Assembly (NCBI RefSeq): GCF_030150205.1
Contig: NZ_JASLGT010000011.1
Coordinates: 186,001 to 250,000, forward strand
From: Niabella sp.
GTDB taxonomy: Bacteria > Bacteroidota > Bacteroidia > Chitinophagales > Chitinophagaceae
Length of the DNA: 64,000 nucleotides
Direction: 5' to 3'
Of the stretch, positions 9,247-16,909 are shown piece after piece. The position numbers and the translations under genes were made by a program. Every line of letters starts with the position of its first letter. The stretch's first letter is position 1. The notes under the pieces are model-generated. The model was not told the DNA's origin. It ran no database searches and worked only from the letters and a program-made list of their open reading frames with translations.

Positions 9247-9582
9247 TTATTCGTTGTCTTTTAATCCTTCCAATTTTTGTTCCGCCTTGTCTGCCAGATG
9301 TTCGGCGCCTTCTTTTGCTTCGTCCAGTTTTTCTTTAACAAATGTTTCGGCTTCGGCTACCTTTTCCTGCGCTTTTTCAGCACCAGGATGATCCTCTTTG
9401 CCACGGACTTCGTCTATTTTTTCACTGATCGATTCTTTGATTTCCCCGACCTTGTCTTTGGTGGCATCCCATGCATCTTCCAGCGTATCCTTTGTTTTAT
9501 CCCATGCTTCGCCCGCTTTTTCCTTCAGGTCAGACAGGGTTTCCTTGGCTTTGTCGAAAAACGACGCTTTGTTTTCTTCCAT
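9247..9582 (-). CDS. LEA/apolipoprotein-like amphipathic helical stress protein
   Basis: A 111-residue acidic protein made of degenerate 11-residue repeats of Lys/Glu/Ala/Asp (FFDKAKETLSDLKEK, AWDKTKDTLEDAWD, EKAQEKVAEAETFV), without a signal peptide or cysteine. The composition and periodicity match LEA-like and apolipoprotein-A-like proteins that are disordered in solution and fold on drying or on membranes. Such small proteins are often induced by general stress in Bacteroidetes. Function is inferred from composition only. It is monocistronic with a strong terminator. Confidence 0.7.
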   Translation of the reverse strand: MEENKASFFDKAKETLSDLKEKAGEAWDKTKDTLEDAWDATKDKVGEIKESISEKIDEVRGKEDHPGAEKAQEKVAEAETFVKEKLDEAKEGAEHLADKAEQKLEGLKDNE

Positions 9583-10082
9583 AATCGTTGTTTTAAAAGT
9601 GATGAATAAAGTAACCGCCGCTCTTTAGATGCGAATCCCGTGCCAATTCCTTCGGAATTTGAAAATGTGGAAATGTGAAAATGGGGATGCCGTTACAGCT
9701 CCATGAACCTCTTTTGATCGATATTCCGTAGACATTAGACATCTTGTATCGAATATCCAGCATCCGGTATCCAGCGTCTTATATTAAGCATAAAAACGGA
9801 TCTGACGTGGAACCTAAACCTGGAACGTTCAGCTCTTGTAAACGGAATCGTTTTGCATATCTGAAAAATCCCAGAGTCTCCCCAGTCTGCATGTCCCCCA
9901 AAAGGCAACAGTGAATAAGCTTTTAGCAATCAGTTTTCAGTTGATCATTAAGAGCCAACAGGATTTATCAACCATGAGGAAATTTGATAATTTGAAAATT
10001 TGGGAATGCGGAAATGGGATTGCCCGTCAGATATAAAACGGATCTAACTTGGAACATTGAACCTTAAACTTTAAACCTGCCC
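9583..10082. other. 500-base intergenic region with GAAAATnTGGAAAT tracts
   Basis: No supportable gene. Two purine-rich tracts, GAATTTGAAAATGTGGAAAT (from about 9656) and GATAATTTGAAAATTTGGGA (from about 9978), belong to the same low-complexity family as the groES-groEL spacer and the 38.5-kb array. The rest is a patchwork with phrases such as GGAACCTAAACCTGGAAC and GGAACATTGAACCTTAAAC. Confidence 0.5.
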
Positions 10083-12611
10083 CTACGGAATCCGGAACCG
10101 CATACCGGCGTATACCATCCGCCCCGTAACCGGTCCCCATATCAGGGAGCCATCGAAGTAGGGACTGAACGGGGTTGCCGCATCAATGATCCGGTATTCC
10201 TGTACATAATTGGTAAGGTTTTCTCCCCCAACATACACTGCCCATTGTTTGCTAAACTGTTTGCTTACCTGTGCCGCTACCTGGAAGAACGAAGGCGACC
10301 ATGCATCCATTTGCTTACCGGCAGGGTTGGAGGCTGTATTGGGGATCCGTTTCCGGCTGAGCCATTGCGTGGTATAGTCAAACTTCCATTTGTTGCGGGT
10401 TTCGTAGGCCAGGTTGATAAAGGCCCGGTGTTTTGCCGTAAAAGGTTTATCCAGCAGGCCCTGGCGGTATTGTGTTTGTACCTCCAGCCAACGGTAGGCC
10501 ATACGCAGCTCCAGTTTGCGCAGCAGCTCATAATTAAGCTCGGCCTGCACACTGCTGGATACCGATTTGCCATTTAGATTATAGAACTGGATGGCCTGGG
10601 GATGCGCATCCAGGTCGGCCACCGTTTGGTTCCGGAAACGGGTTTGATAAGCGTCCAGGGCAATGGATCCTTTACGGTTACCCAGGTTGAACTGGTGTAT
10701 AAAATTCAAACCATAGTTCCAGGCCTTTTCCGGATCTAGCCCATAGCCATAGGTAGAGGTGGGGTTCAGGATCTCATATTGCCGGGCACTGACAAAAACA
10801 CCCACGTTCTCTGCAAAAATATTGCTGACACGGAAACCGGATCCGCCGGATAACCGCAGGTTGGTTTTGGGCGTGAAGTCATACTTTACATGCAGCCGGG
10901 GAGTGGTAATAAAACCGTATTGATTGTGATGATCGAGCCGTAACCCGGCGATGGCCGTAAGTTTGTCCGAAGCGGTATAGGTATACTCAAAAAAGGCACC
11001 CGGAACGATCTCGTTGCGTTTGAACGTTCGTTGGTTGAGCTGCTCGTTATAGTTTTCATTAGAAAAGCTGAAGCCTGTCCGGAATTTGTGATCGGTGGTG
11101 CCGATGATAGACTGGTAGATAAAATTTCCATACAGGTTTTTCTGCCTGCCGTCGTATTCCGTTAGCCCGTAATACGCATTGTTGGTATACTGCATCGCAG
11201 AAAGAATCAGTCCCAGGCTCTTGTATTTATGTTGCGGGAAAACATAACCCAGTTTCCCGGTAAACCCATATTGCTGCGCATTGATTCCCACACCGTAGTG
11301 GTTCGTGGTATACCGGTCCTGGTTGGGGTCAAAGTCCATTTGTCCTGCATAACGGCGGTCATTCATGGCCTTTAACGCCAGTTGAACGATCCAGCCATTG
11401 TTATCCATATATTTCCAGCGGTTCAACACATTCCACTGCGACCCGGTGGGCAGATCCCTGAACCCATCCATATTGTGATCGATCTTTTTATTGCTGTAGT
11501 TGCCATGGGTCAGTAAGGCTGTGCTCCATTTATCGTTGAGCTTTTGAGCCGTATTGATATTGGCTTCCAGGCGCCCCATACTGTTAACATAGGTGTTTAC
11601 AAACAACTGTTCTGAATTGTCCGGCTTTTTCTCCTCTACATTGATCTGTCCTGCAATGCTCTCATAACCGTTTACCACGGAACCGGTTCCTTTGGTCAGC
11701 TGAATGCCTTCGATCCAGGGGCCGGGAATATAGGTGAGTCCGTAATGTGCGGTAAGGCCCCTGATCTCCGGGGTATTTTCTGTAAGCAATTGGGTGTAGT
11801 TTCCCGATAGGCCCAGTAACTGGATCTGTTTTACACCTGTAACGGCATCGCTGTAGCTTACATCCACCGAAGGACTGGTTTCAAAGCTCTCCGAAAGATT
11901 GCAGCAGGCAGCTTTGGTGAGCTCCTTTGCACCCATATTCAGCGTATTCAGAATGCTCATGGTAGATACAAAAGTGGAAGGATTTTTAGAACTGACGATC
12001 ACCTCTTTCAAATCACCGGTGGAGGAGTTCTTAAGAATAATGGTAAGCATTTCCGGTTTCTTTACACTGATGGTATCCGATTGAAAGCCTACATAACTGA
12101 TGGCGATATGGGTAGGCAGATCGCTCTCCAGGCGGAAAACGCCGGTGCTGTCTGTAACGAAATACTGGTTCGAATGCAGGCTTTTCACTGTGGCATTGGC
12201 GATGGGATTGATCTTTCCTTTGGCGGTTTCTTCCAATACAACCCCGGTAATGAGCTGCTTTTCTTTTGGAGCTGCGGAATCAGCATCCCTTTGATAATGG
12301 CAGCAGGCCGGCAATGCCTGGTAAACGGCGTCGGAAGCTTTGAAGCGTTCATTATCATGACCCGCTTCTGCCAGTGCTTTCAGGATCTTTTCATCACTGG
12401 TTTTGGCTGGATCATAGCTAACCGTAAGCAACTGAGAAATAGCGTCCCATTTTGCGCTTTTGGCTTTGTGATCAAGTACGGCGGTTTCGATGCGCTCTTT
12501 ACACATTTCGCAGGCGCCCAGCACTTTAAAGGTTTCGGTCTTTATATTTTTTTGAGAAAACCCAACGGTTGAGATCAGTAAAAATAAAATTACAAGGTAT
12601 CGATGGTTCAT
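10083..12611 (-). CDS. TonB-dependent receptor with N-terminal HMA domain
   Basis: An outer-membrane receptor of 842 residues, started at MNHRYLVILFLL (12611), which gives a clean signal peptide ending near GFSQ. The order is an HMA-like metal domain (KVLGACEMCKERIE, GxCxxC type, then DAISQLLTVSYDPAKTSDEKI), a CC pair (ALPACCHYQ), a carboxypeptidase-regulatory-like domain (ITGVVLEETAKGKINPIANA), a plug (SVDVSYSDAVTGVKQIQLLGLSGNY) and a beta-barrel ending in aromatic-rich strands. The receptor is powered by TonB. The HMA domain and the cysteine-rich partner encoded upstream suggest copper or another soft metal as ligand; this is inference. Confidence 0.88.
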   Translation of the reverse strand: MNHRYLVILFLLISTVGFSQKNIKTETFKVLGACEMCKERIETAVLDHKAKSAKWDAISQLLTVSYDPAKTSDEKILKALAEAGHDNERFKASDAVYQALPACCHYQRDADSAAPKEKQLITGVVLEETAKGKINPIANATVKSLHSNQYFVTDSTGVFRLESDLPTHIAISYVGFQSDTISVKKPEMLTIILKNSSTGDLKEVIVSSKNPSTFVSTMSILNTLNMGAKELTKAACCNLSESFETSPSVDVSYSDAVTGVKQIQLLGLSGNYTQLLTENTPEIRGLTAHYGLTYIPGPWIEGIQLTKGTGSVVNGYESIAGQINVEEKKPDNSEQLFVNTYVNSMGRLEANINTAQKLNDKWSTALLTHGNYSNKKIDHNMDGFRDLPTGSQWNVLNRWKYMDNNGWIVQLALKAMNDRRYAGQMDFDPNQDRYTTNHYGVGINAQQYGFTGKLGYVFPQHKYKSLGLILSAMQYTNNAYYGLTEYDGRQKNLYGNFIYQSIIGTTDHKFRTGFSFSNENYNEQLNQRTFKRNEIVPGAFFEYTYTASDKLTAIAGLRLDHHNQYGFITTPRLHVKYDFTPKTNLRLSGGSGFRVSNIFAENVGVFVSARQYEILNPTSTYGYGLDPEKAWNYGLNFIHQFNLGNRKGSIALDAYQTRFRNQTVADLDAHPQAIQFYNLNGKSVSSSVQAELNYELLRKLELRMAYRWLEVQTQYRQGLLDKPFTAKHRAFINLAYETRNKWKFDYTTQWLSRKRIPNTASNPAGKQMDAWSPSFFQVAAQVSKQFSKQWAVYVGGENLTNYVQEYRIIDAATPFSPYFDGSLIWGPVTGRMVYAGMRFRIP

Positions 12612-12696
12612 GGATTTGTTTTTTAGAAAAGTGGAACAACAACAACAGGGCATGACCGGTAGTCATATCAACCTGCAAACAACAATGTTGGTGGTT

Positions 12697-13098
12697 CTAA
12701 ATTCTAAAAACGCTAAACAGCACGGAGCGATTTTCCGGCTGCGGTTCTGGAGGATCGGCAGGAGGGCGAATCAAAAAAGCGGCGAAAGGCGGCTCCGGTA
12801 CACTGCCAAACAGGGCAGGAGGGGTAACGAAAAATGCGCCGGGTTGTGCCAGTACAAAAACGGGTGCCCCACTTGTTTTTTGATCTACAGAGACCTTTGT
12901 ATCGACGGTTTTGTTTTCACAGCAGTTTTTCCCCTTTTGTACCGGGCAGTCTTTTGTTTCCGGAATATGAGACGTTAAGGAAACCGATTTTAATTTGCCA
13001 CAGCAATAAAATAGATTAAGACTGACCCCAAAGGAGGCCAGGCTGTAGAAAACAAATACAAGTAATATGGTCAGTTTCCGTAACACGATGGTTGTCAA
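12697..13098 (-). CDS. Cysteine-rich exported protein upstream of the HMA-TonB receptor
   Basis: About 133 residues with an N-terminal hydrophobic segment (LRKLTILLVFVFYSLASFGV) followed by a YCCGK motif, a further pair at NCC and a Pro-rich C terminus (TPPALFGSVPEPPFAAFLIRPPADPPEP). It resembles the HYC/CC/PP type of small secreted proteins found next to metal-related TonB receptors in Bacteroidetes. The leading His of that motif is replaced by Phe here. No ATG is available: TTG at 13098 (with AAGG 7 bases upstream) or GTG at 13086 are the likely starts. It precedes the receptor by 85 bases on the same strand, so an operon is likely. A role in metal binding is inferred. Confidence 0.65.
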   Translation of the reverse strand: MTTIVLRKLTILLVFVFYSLASFGVSLNLFYCCGKLKSVSLTSHIPETKDCPVQKGKNCCENKTVDTKVSVDQKTSGAPVFVLAQPGAFFVTPPALFGSVPEPPFAAFLIRPPADPPEPQPENRSVLFSVFRI

Positions 13099-13261
13099 CG
13101 TTACCTTTCAACAAAAGGAGTTGTCAAAAGTTCAAAGATACGGGCATTTTTTATGCTGATATTGGGTGCTGATCAAAATTTCCCGCAAATCTGCTTTGGT
13201 ATCATCCGGACGATCAGCGTATCAAATCTGCGCCCATCTGCGGACAAACAGGCTCCATTGA

Positions 13262-13861
13262 TCAGGATACCCGATCCTTATCCAATGCCAGTAATTTATG
13301 ATGAATATCCATTGCCTGCATTATCAGCGATATCGTTTCACCGTTGTCAATCACAAAATGACAGCGGCGCATTTTTTCAGCATCGTCCATTTGTTGTTGC
13401 ATCCGTTCCCGCACCTGCGCTTCTGTAATGGAGCTGCGTTCCATGGTACGTCGGATCCGCAATGCTTCCGGGGCCGTTACCCCGATCATATAATCGACAT
13501 ACCGGTCGCTGCCGCTTTCAAAAAATATAGCGGCCTCTTTAATTGCATAAGGAGCCGTTTGATTTGCAAACCAATCCTGACTGTCGCGGATGGTAACAGG
13601 ATGTACGATCTGGTTCAGTTGCTTTAATTTTTCCGGATCGCCAAATACCCTTGAAGCCAGCAGGGCTCGATCGAGCTGCTGCGCTTTATACGTATCTTCC
13701 CCAAACAACCGCATGATCTGTTCCCGGATCTCCGCACTGGTATTCATCAGTCTTTTTGCGGCTGCATCAGCGTCGTATACCGGTATACCCAGCGTATGAA
13801 ATATAGACGCCACCAGTGTTTTACCGCTCCCGATTCCTCCTGTGATACCTACTTTAAGCAT
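13262..13861 (-). CDS. coaE: Dephospho-CoA kinase
   Basis: A 199-residue enzyme for the last step of coenzyme A synthesis, ATP-dependent 3'-phosphorylation of dephospho-CoA. I start at the ATG of MLKVGITGGIGSGKT (13861), which puts the P-loop at the N terminus as in all CoaE proteins; the upstream extension to 13948 runs through repeat sequence. Other family marks are the YDADAAAKRLMN segment, NQIVHPVTI and KEAAIFFESGSDRYVDYMIGV. It lies downstream of yajC on the same strand, but a terminator and repeat modules separate them, so it may have its own promoter. Confidence 0.93.
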   Translation of the reverse strand: MLKVGITGGIGSGKTLVASIFHTLGIPVYDADAAAKRLMNTSAEIREQIMRLFGEDTYKAQQLDRALLASRVFGDPEKLKQLNQIVHPVTIRDSQDWFANQTAPYAIKEAAIFFESGSDRYVDYMIGVTAPEALRIRRTMERSSITEAQVRERMQQQMDDAEKMRRCHFVIDNGETISLIMQAMDIHHKLLALDKDRVS

Positions 13862-13882
13862 GAAGTTTGTTTTTTCTAATTT

Positions 13883-13996
13883 GCCACTGAAACTCAGAAA
13901 CACAGATCTTTTTATATCCTGCCGGACACCTGTATTCGTCAACCTCAAACAGTCTTAAAAAACTTCAGTGTCTCAGTGCCTCTGTGGCTGTAAAAC
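13883..13996. repeat. Degenerate GCCACAG/CACTGAAG repeat modules upstream of coaE
   Basis: GCCACTGAAACTCAGAAACA... (from 13883) and, inverted, CAGCCACAGAGGCACTGAGA... (13951-13992 read on the minus strand) are variants of a module also present at 5569-5584. They fill the space between coaE and the yajC terminator. Confidence 0.55.
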
Positions 13997-14004
13997 AGGA
14001 TAAT

Positions 14005-14042
14005 AAAAAACACGGCAAAAATACTTCTTTGCCGTGTTTCGA
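14005..14042 (-). terminator. Terminator of the nusB-DUF1573-yajC operon
   Basis: Minus strand: an 11-base stem AACACGGCAAA/TTTGCCGTGTT with a short loop, followed by TTTTTATTAT. It lies 47 bases after the yajC stop codon. Confidence 0.8.
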
Positions 14043-14088
14043 TTTTAATTATGTGATTGGCTGAAAGCTAAAGGCCGTCAGCTGACCG

Positions 14089-14427
14089 CTACTTCGCAGG
14101 AGGAGTGGTGCCTTTATTCAGCTGGCTTGTCCAGTCCATGCTGATCGCCGACTTCTCGATCTTGATATAGTTACCAGGACTAACTTCAATACTCAGGGTT
14201 CCGTCTTCGTTTACCTGGTTGATTTTACCATGGATACCGGCAATGGTTACAATTTTGTCACCTTTCTGAAGATCCTCGATGAATTTTTTCTGATTCTTTG
14301 CTCGTTTTGCCTGCGGACGGATAAAAAACAGCCAGAAAACGATGATCATTCCAAACATGAAGATCATGGTAGTCATCGATCCGAAAGGGCCAGGCGAACC
14401 TTGCGCCTGCAATAATACATTTGTCAT
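14089..14427 (-). CDS. yajC: Preprotein translocase subunit YajC
   Basis: A 112-residue inner-membrane accessory subunit of the SecDF-YajC complex, which assists SecYEG-dependent export. One transmembrane helix (MIFMFGMIIVFWLFFI, about 21-36) is followed by the signature RPQAKRAKNQKKF and a small cytosolic domain (LQKGDKIVTIAGIHGKI) typical of the family. It starts 16 bases after the DUF1573 gene on the same strand and is followed by a strong terminator. Confidence 0.95.
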   Translation of the reverse strand: MTNVLLQAQGSPGPFGSMTTMIFMFGMIIVFWLFFIRPQAKRAKNQKKFIEDLQKGDKIVTIAGIHGKINQVNEDGTLSIEVSPGNYIKIEKSAISMDWTSQLNKGTTPPAK

Positions 14428-14443
14428 TCTATTTACGCTTTGA

Positions 14444-14902
14444 TTATTTAACTACTTCTACTTTAAAATTTAAAACGGTTTCAGTAAAGGGTTTCATATT
14501 GGCGCGTACCACCATATTCTTGTTGTGAGAACCTTCTGCCTGTCCTTCACTGTTGAACTTGGCCACCACTTTTCCTTCCTCACCAGGCATAATGGGCTTT
14601 TCCGGCTTTTCACCTACTGTACATCCGCAACCAGGGCTTACCGAGGCAATAACCAGCGGCTTGTCACCGGTATTTTTGATGGTGAACGGAATTTCAACAA
14701 TCTGTCCTTTCTTTACCTTGCCGATATCTTTAAAGGTAGAATCTACCCAAACCGCCGTTGTAAAGTTTGCAGAATCGGTGAGCGCTGTTGCTTTCTCTGC
14801 TGCAGTAATACTGTCGCCGGAAGCGGTGCCACCTTTTCCGGATGAATTCTTACACGCAATAAGTGTTGCCGCTGCAACAATAATGAGTAACCCCTTTTTC
14901 AT
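14444..14902 (-). CDS. DUF1573 lipoprotein
   Basis: A 152-residue predicted lipoprotein: signal peptide MKKGLLIIVAAATLIAC with lipobox Cys17, then an ASPM/SPD-2/Hydin-like immunoglobulin fold (DUF1573) with hallmark GKVKKGQIVEIPFTIKNTGD, VSPGCGCTVGEKP and PGEEGKVVAKFNSEG. The GCGC pair is characteristic of the family. It is often encoded between nusB and yajC in Bacteroidetes, as here. Molecular function is unknown; an extracytoplasmic scaffold role is plausible from the fold. Confidence 0.9.
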   Translation of the reverse strand: MKKGLLIIVAAATLIACKNSSGKGGTASGDSITAAEKATALTDSANFTTAVWVDSTFKDIGKVKKGQIVEIPFTIKNTGDKPLVIASVSPGCGCTVGEKPEKPIMPGEEGKVVAKFNSEGQAEGSHNKNMVVRANMKPFTETVLNFKVEVVK

Positions 14903-15134
14903 CAGTTTAATTTTTTTTGTTTATTGGCCTCCCCGGATTTCCGGGGGTATGCTGCAAAATGACCAGCGTATATTGGCAAAATCATTCCGCTTGCTTTATT
15001 AATACCGTTTTTGAGAATGCAAACTTAGTCCAAAATCAGCAGGGACCCGAACATTTTTTCTTTTCTTAAACTTTCTCTCAACCGTTACTGATGTAAGAAC
15101 GCATAAAGCCGGATGAACCCTGGTTAAAAAGTCC

Positions 15135-16064
15135 TCAGGCTTTTTTATAGTCTGTTTTCTTTAACCGTCCTTCCTGTACCAACTCCTTGTGAATATTGTC
15201 CAGGATACCGTTCACAAAATGTCCGCTTTGGGCGGTGCTGTATTCTTTGGCAAGATCGATATACTCGTTGATGGTCACTTTAGGAGGAATGGTTTCAAAA
15301 TACAGGAATTCTGCTACCCCCATTTTCATAATCACCATGTCCAGCAGGGCAATCCGCTCCGGATCCCAGTTCTTCAGTTTGGGGGTGATAAATTCCAGCA
15401 GGTAGTCGTTTTTATCAAGAACCGTTGTAAGCAGGTTCTGTGCAAAACGGGCTTTGTCCGCACTGATCATTTCCTGGAATTTAACGGATCCCGGTTTGTG
15501 CAGGTAGGTTTGCAGCAATTGCACCACCATTTCCCCGTCATCACTCCAGTTGGAAAACAGTTCTTCAATATGCCCTACAAACTCCTCATTACCTAACATA
15601 TAGTCGTTCAGGATAAATTCGAAGATCTTCCGGTCTTCTGCTTTGTCCTGCTGGCTTACGGAAATATATTGCTGATATTCAGGTGTTTTTGTAAGTTGGT
15701 TGTATATTTTCTTAACCAGTTCCTCATCAATATTACTTTCGTTTTTATCCTTTTTAAACTGCTCTTCGAGCTGCTTATCTTCCAGGATCTGCCAAAGCAG
15801 GCTGCTGCCCGCAAGCTTGGTATTTACATTCAGGTCGTTTGCCGAAGGAATGTATTTGCTGGCACGCTTATGTGCATCTTTTTCAGCATACCGGGCGATT
15901 TGCGTTAAAAAATAGATCAGGTAAACAAACAGGCTGCGGGTTTGATTAAAATGCTGGTCTAAAACTCTGGAAGGACTGGGAACTTTACTGTTTTGTTCGG
16001 TTTCCGTGCTGCATGCGTAGAGGGTCTGCATCACTTTAACCCTGATATTTCTTCTGCTAATCAT
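15135..16064 (-). CDS. nusB: Transcription antitermination protein NusB
   Basis: A 309-residue NusB of the long Bacteroidetes type. The start MISRRNIRVKVMQTLYAC (16064) is the canonical NusB beginning; the upstream extension to 16247 is not part of the family. The N-terminal 150 residues are lineage-specific. The C-terminal all-helical NusB domain includes NLLTTVLDKNDYLLEFITPKLKNWDPERIALLDMVIMKMGVAEF-type helices and VTINEYIDLAKEYSTAQSGHFVNGILD. With NusE/S10 it binds boxA RNA in rRNA antitermination. It is the first gene of the nusB-DUF1573-yajC group. Confidence 0.92.
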   Translation of the reverse strand: MISRRNIRVKVMQTLYACSTETEQNSKVPSPSRVLDQHFNQTRSLFVYLIYFLTQIARYAEKDAHKRASKYIPSANDLNVNTKLAGSSLLWQILEDKQLEEQFKKDKNESNIDEELVKKIYNQLTKTPEYQQYISVSQQDKAEDRKIFEFILNDYMLGNEEFVGHIEELFSNWSDDGEMVVQLLQTYLHKPGSVKFQEMISADKARFAQNLLTTVLDKNDYLLEFITPKLKNWDPERIALLDMVIMKMGVAEFLYFETIPPKVTINEYIDLAKEYSTAQSGHFVNGILDNIHKELVQEGRLKKTDYKKA

Positions 16065-16389
16065 TGATTGAATGAACTCTTTTGCGGCTGCAAAGATAGT
16101 TGATTTGTACCTAATTAAAGAAAAAACCAGGGAAAATGCGGGGATCATACTTAAATAAATGGTCATTTCTCCGGTAACCGGCTGCAGATCACGAACCAAA
16201 GATCTTATGGATACCAGCAAAAACCATCCAACAGGGAAGGTCACCATCCTTTTTCTATAAGGACATTCAGATATTATATTACCAATGATTCAAAAGCCTT
16301 ATCGGTTGCAGGCAAAAGTGCAATTTTGACAGGAATGGATTAATCAGGGGAGCGATTTTCCCCGGGAATGGGGTTTAAACTGAAAAAAT

Positions 16390-16488
16390 TTCACTTTACA
16401 GTGGGATGGCATACTATTTATGCTACTTTAGCAGCCCAAAAATTACATTTTGGCACTTTAAATTAAAATTTAAAAAAACAATACGATT
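16390..16488 (+). promoter_or_regulatory. Likely groES promoter region
   Basis: Only weak evidence: TACTTTAG (about 16424-16431) is one mismatch from the -7 consensus and precedes an AT-rich leader to the groES ATG. No CIRCE inverted repeat (TTAGCACTC-N9-GAGTGCTAA) was seen. Confidence 0.3.
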
Positions 16489-16770
16489 ATGGCTAAAAAA
16501 ACAACTGTTACCCCTTTGCACGACCGGGTAATTGTAAAACCAGCAGCAGCAGAAGAAAAAACAGCAGGCGGTATTATCATTCCTGATACTGCTAAAGAAA
16601 AACCCCAGCGTGGTACTGTAGTAGCAGCGGGTCCTGGCAAAAAAGATGAACCTGTAACAGTAAAACCCGGTGACACCGTATTATACGGAAAATATGCCGG
16701 TACAGAGATCCAGATCGGCGGCGAAGATCTTTTAATTATGAGAGAAAGCGATATCCTGGCGATTGTTTAA
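16489..16770 (+). CDS. groES: Co-chaperonin GroES
   Basis: A 93-residue Hsp10 of normal length that caps the GroEL folding chamber. Signatures are TPLHDRVIVKPAAAEEKTAGGI (split here by the mobile loop), IIIPDTAKEKPQRGTVVAAGPG, DTVLYGKYAGTEI and ILAIV at the C terminus. It heads the groES-groEL pair; the 139-base spacer is unusually long and repeat-rich. Confidence 0.97.
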   Translation: MAKKTTVTPLHDRVIVKPAAAEEKTAGGIIIPDTAKEKPQRGTVVAAGPGKKDEPVTVKPGDTVLYGKYAGTEIQIGGEDLLIMRESDILAIV

Positions 16771-16909
16771 TTAATTAATGTGTAAATGTGCTGATGTGAA
16801 AATTTGAAAATTAGCACATCAGTTAATCAGATCCTTTAATAAAACCGGAATGGTGATTTAAACGCATTTTCACATTCCCACATTTCCAAATTTTCAAACT
16901 AAGTAAAAA
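16771..16909 (+). repeat. Repeat-rich groES-groEL spacer with hairpin
   Basis: A 139-base spacer with GAAAATTTGAAAATT and an opposite-oriented CATTTCCAAATTTTC tract, and a perfect CTGATGTG/CACATCAG hairpin (16791-16822, 16-base loop). It belongs to the same low-complexity family seen at 9.6-10.0 kb and 38.5 kb. Confidence 0.7.

Noticed and set aside
9735..9929. 64-codon minus-strand ORF in the 9.6-10.0 kb spacer
   Set aside because: Lies within repeat-like text and has low-quality composition; no homology recognised.
16390..16488. CIRCE/HrcA operator for groES
   Set aside because: The TTAGCACTC-N9-GAGTGCTAA inverted repeat is not present.
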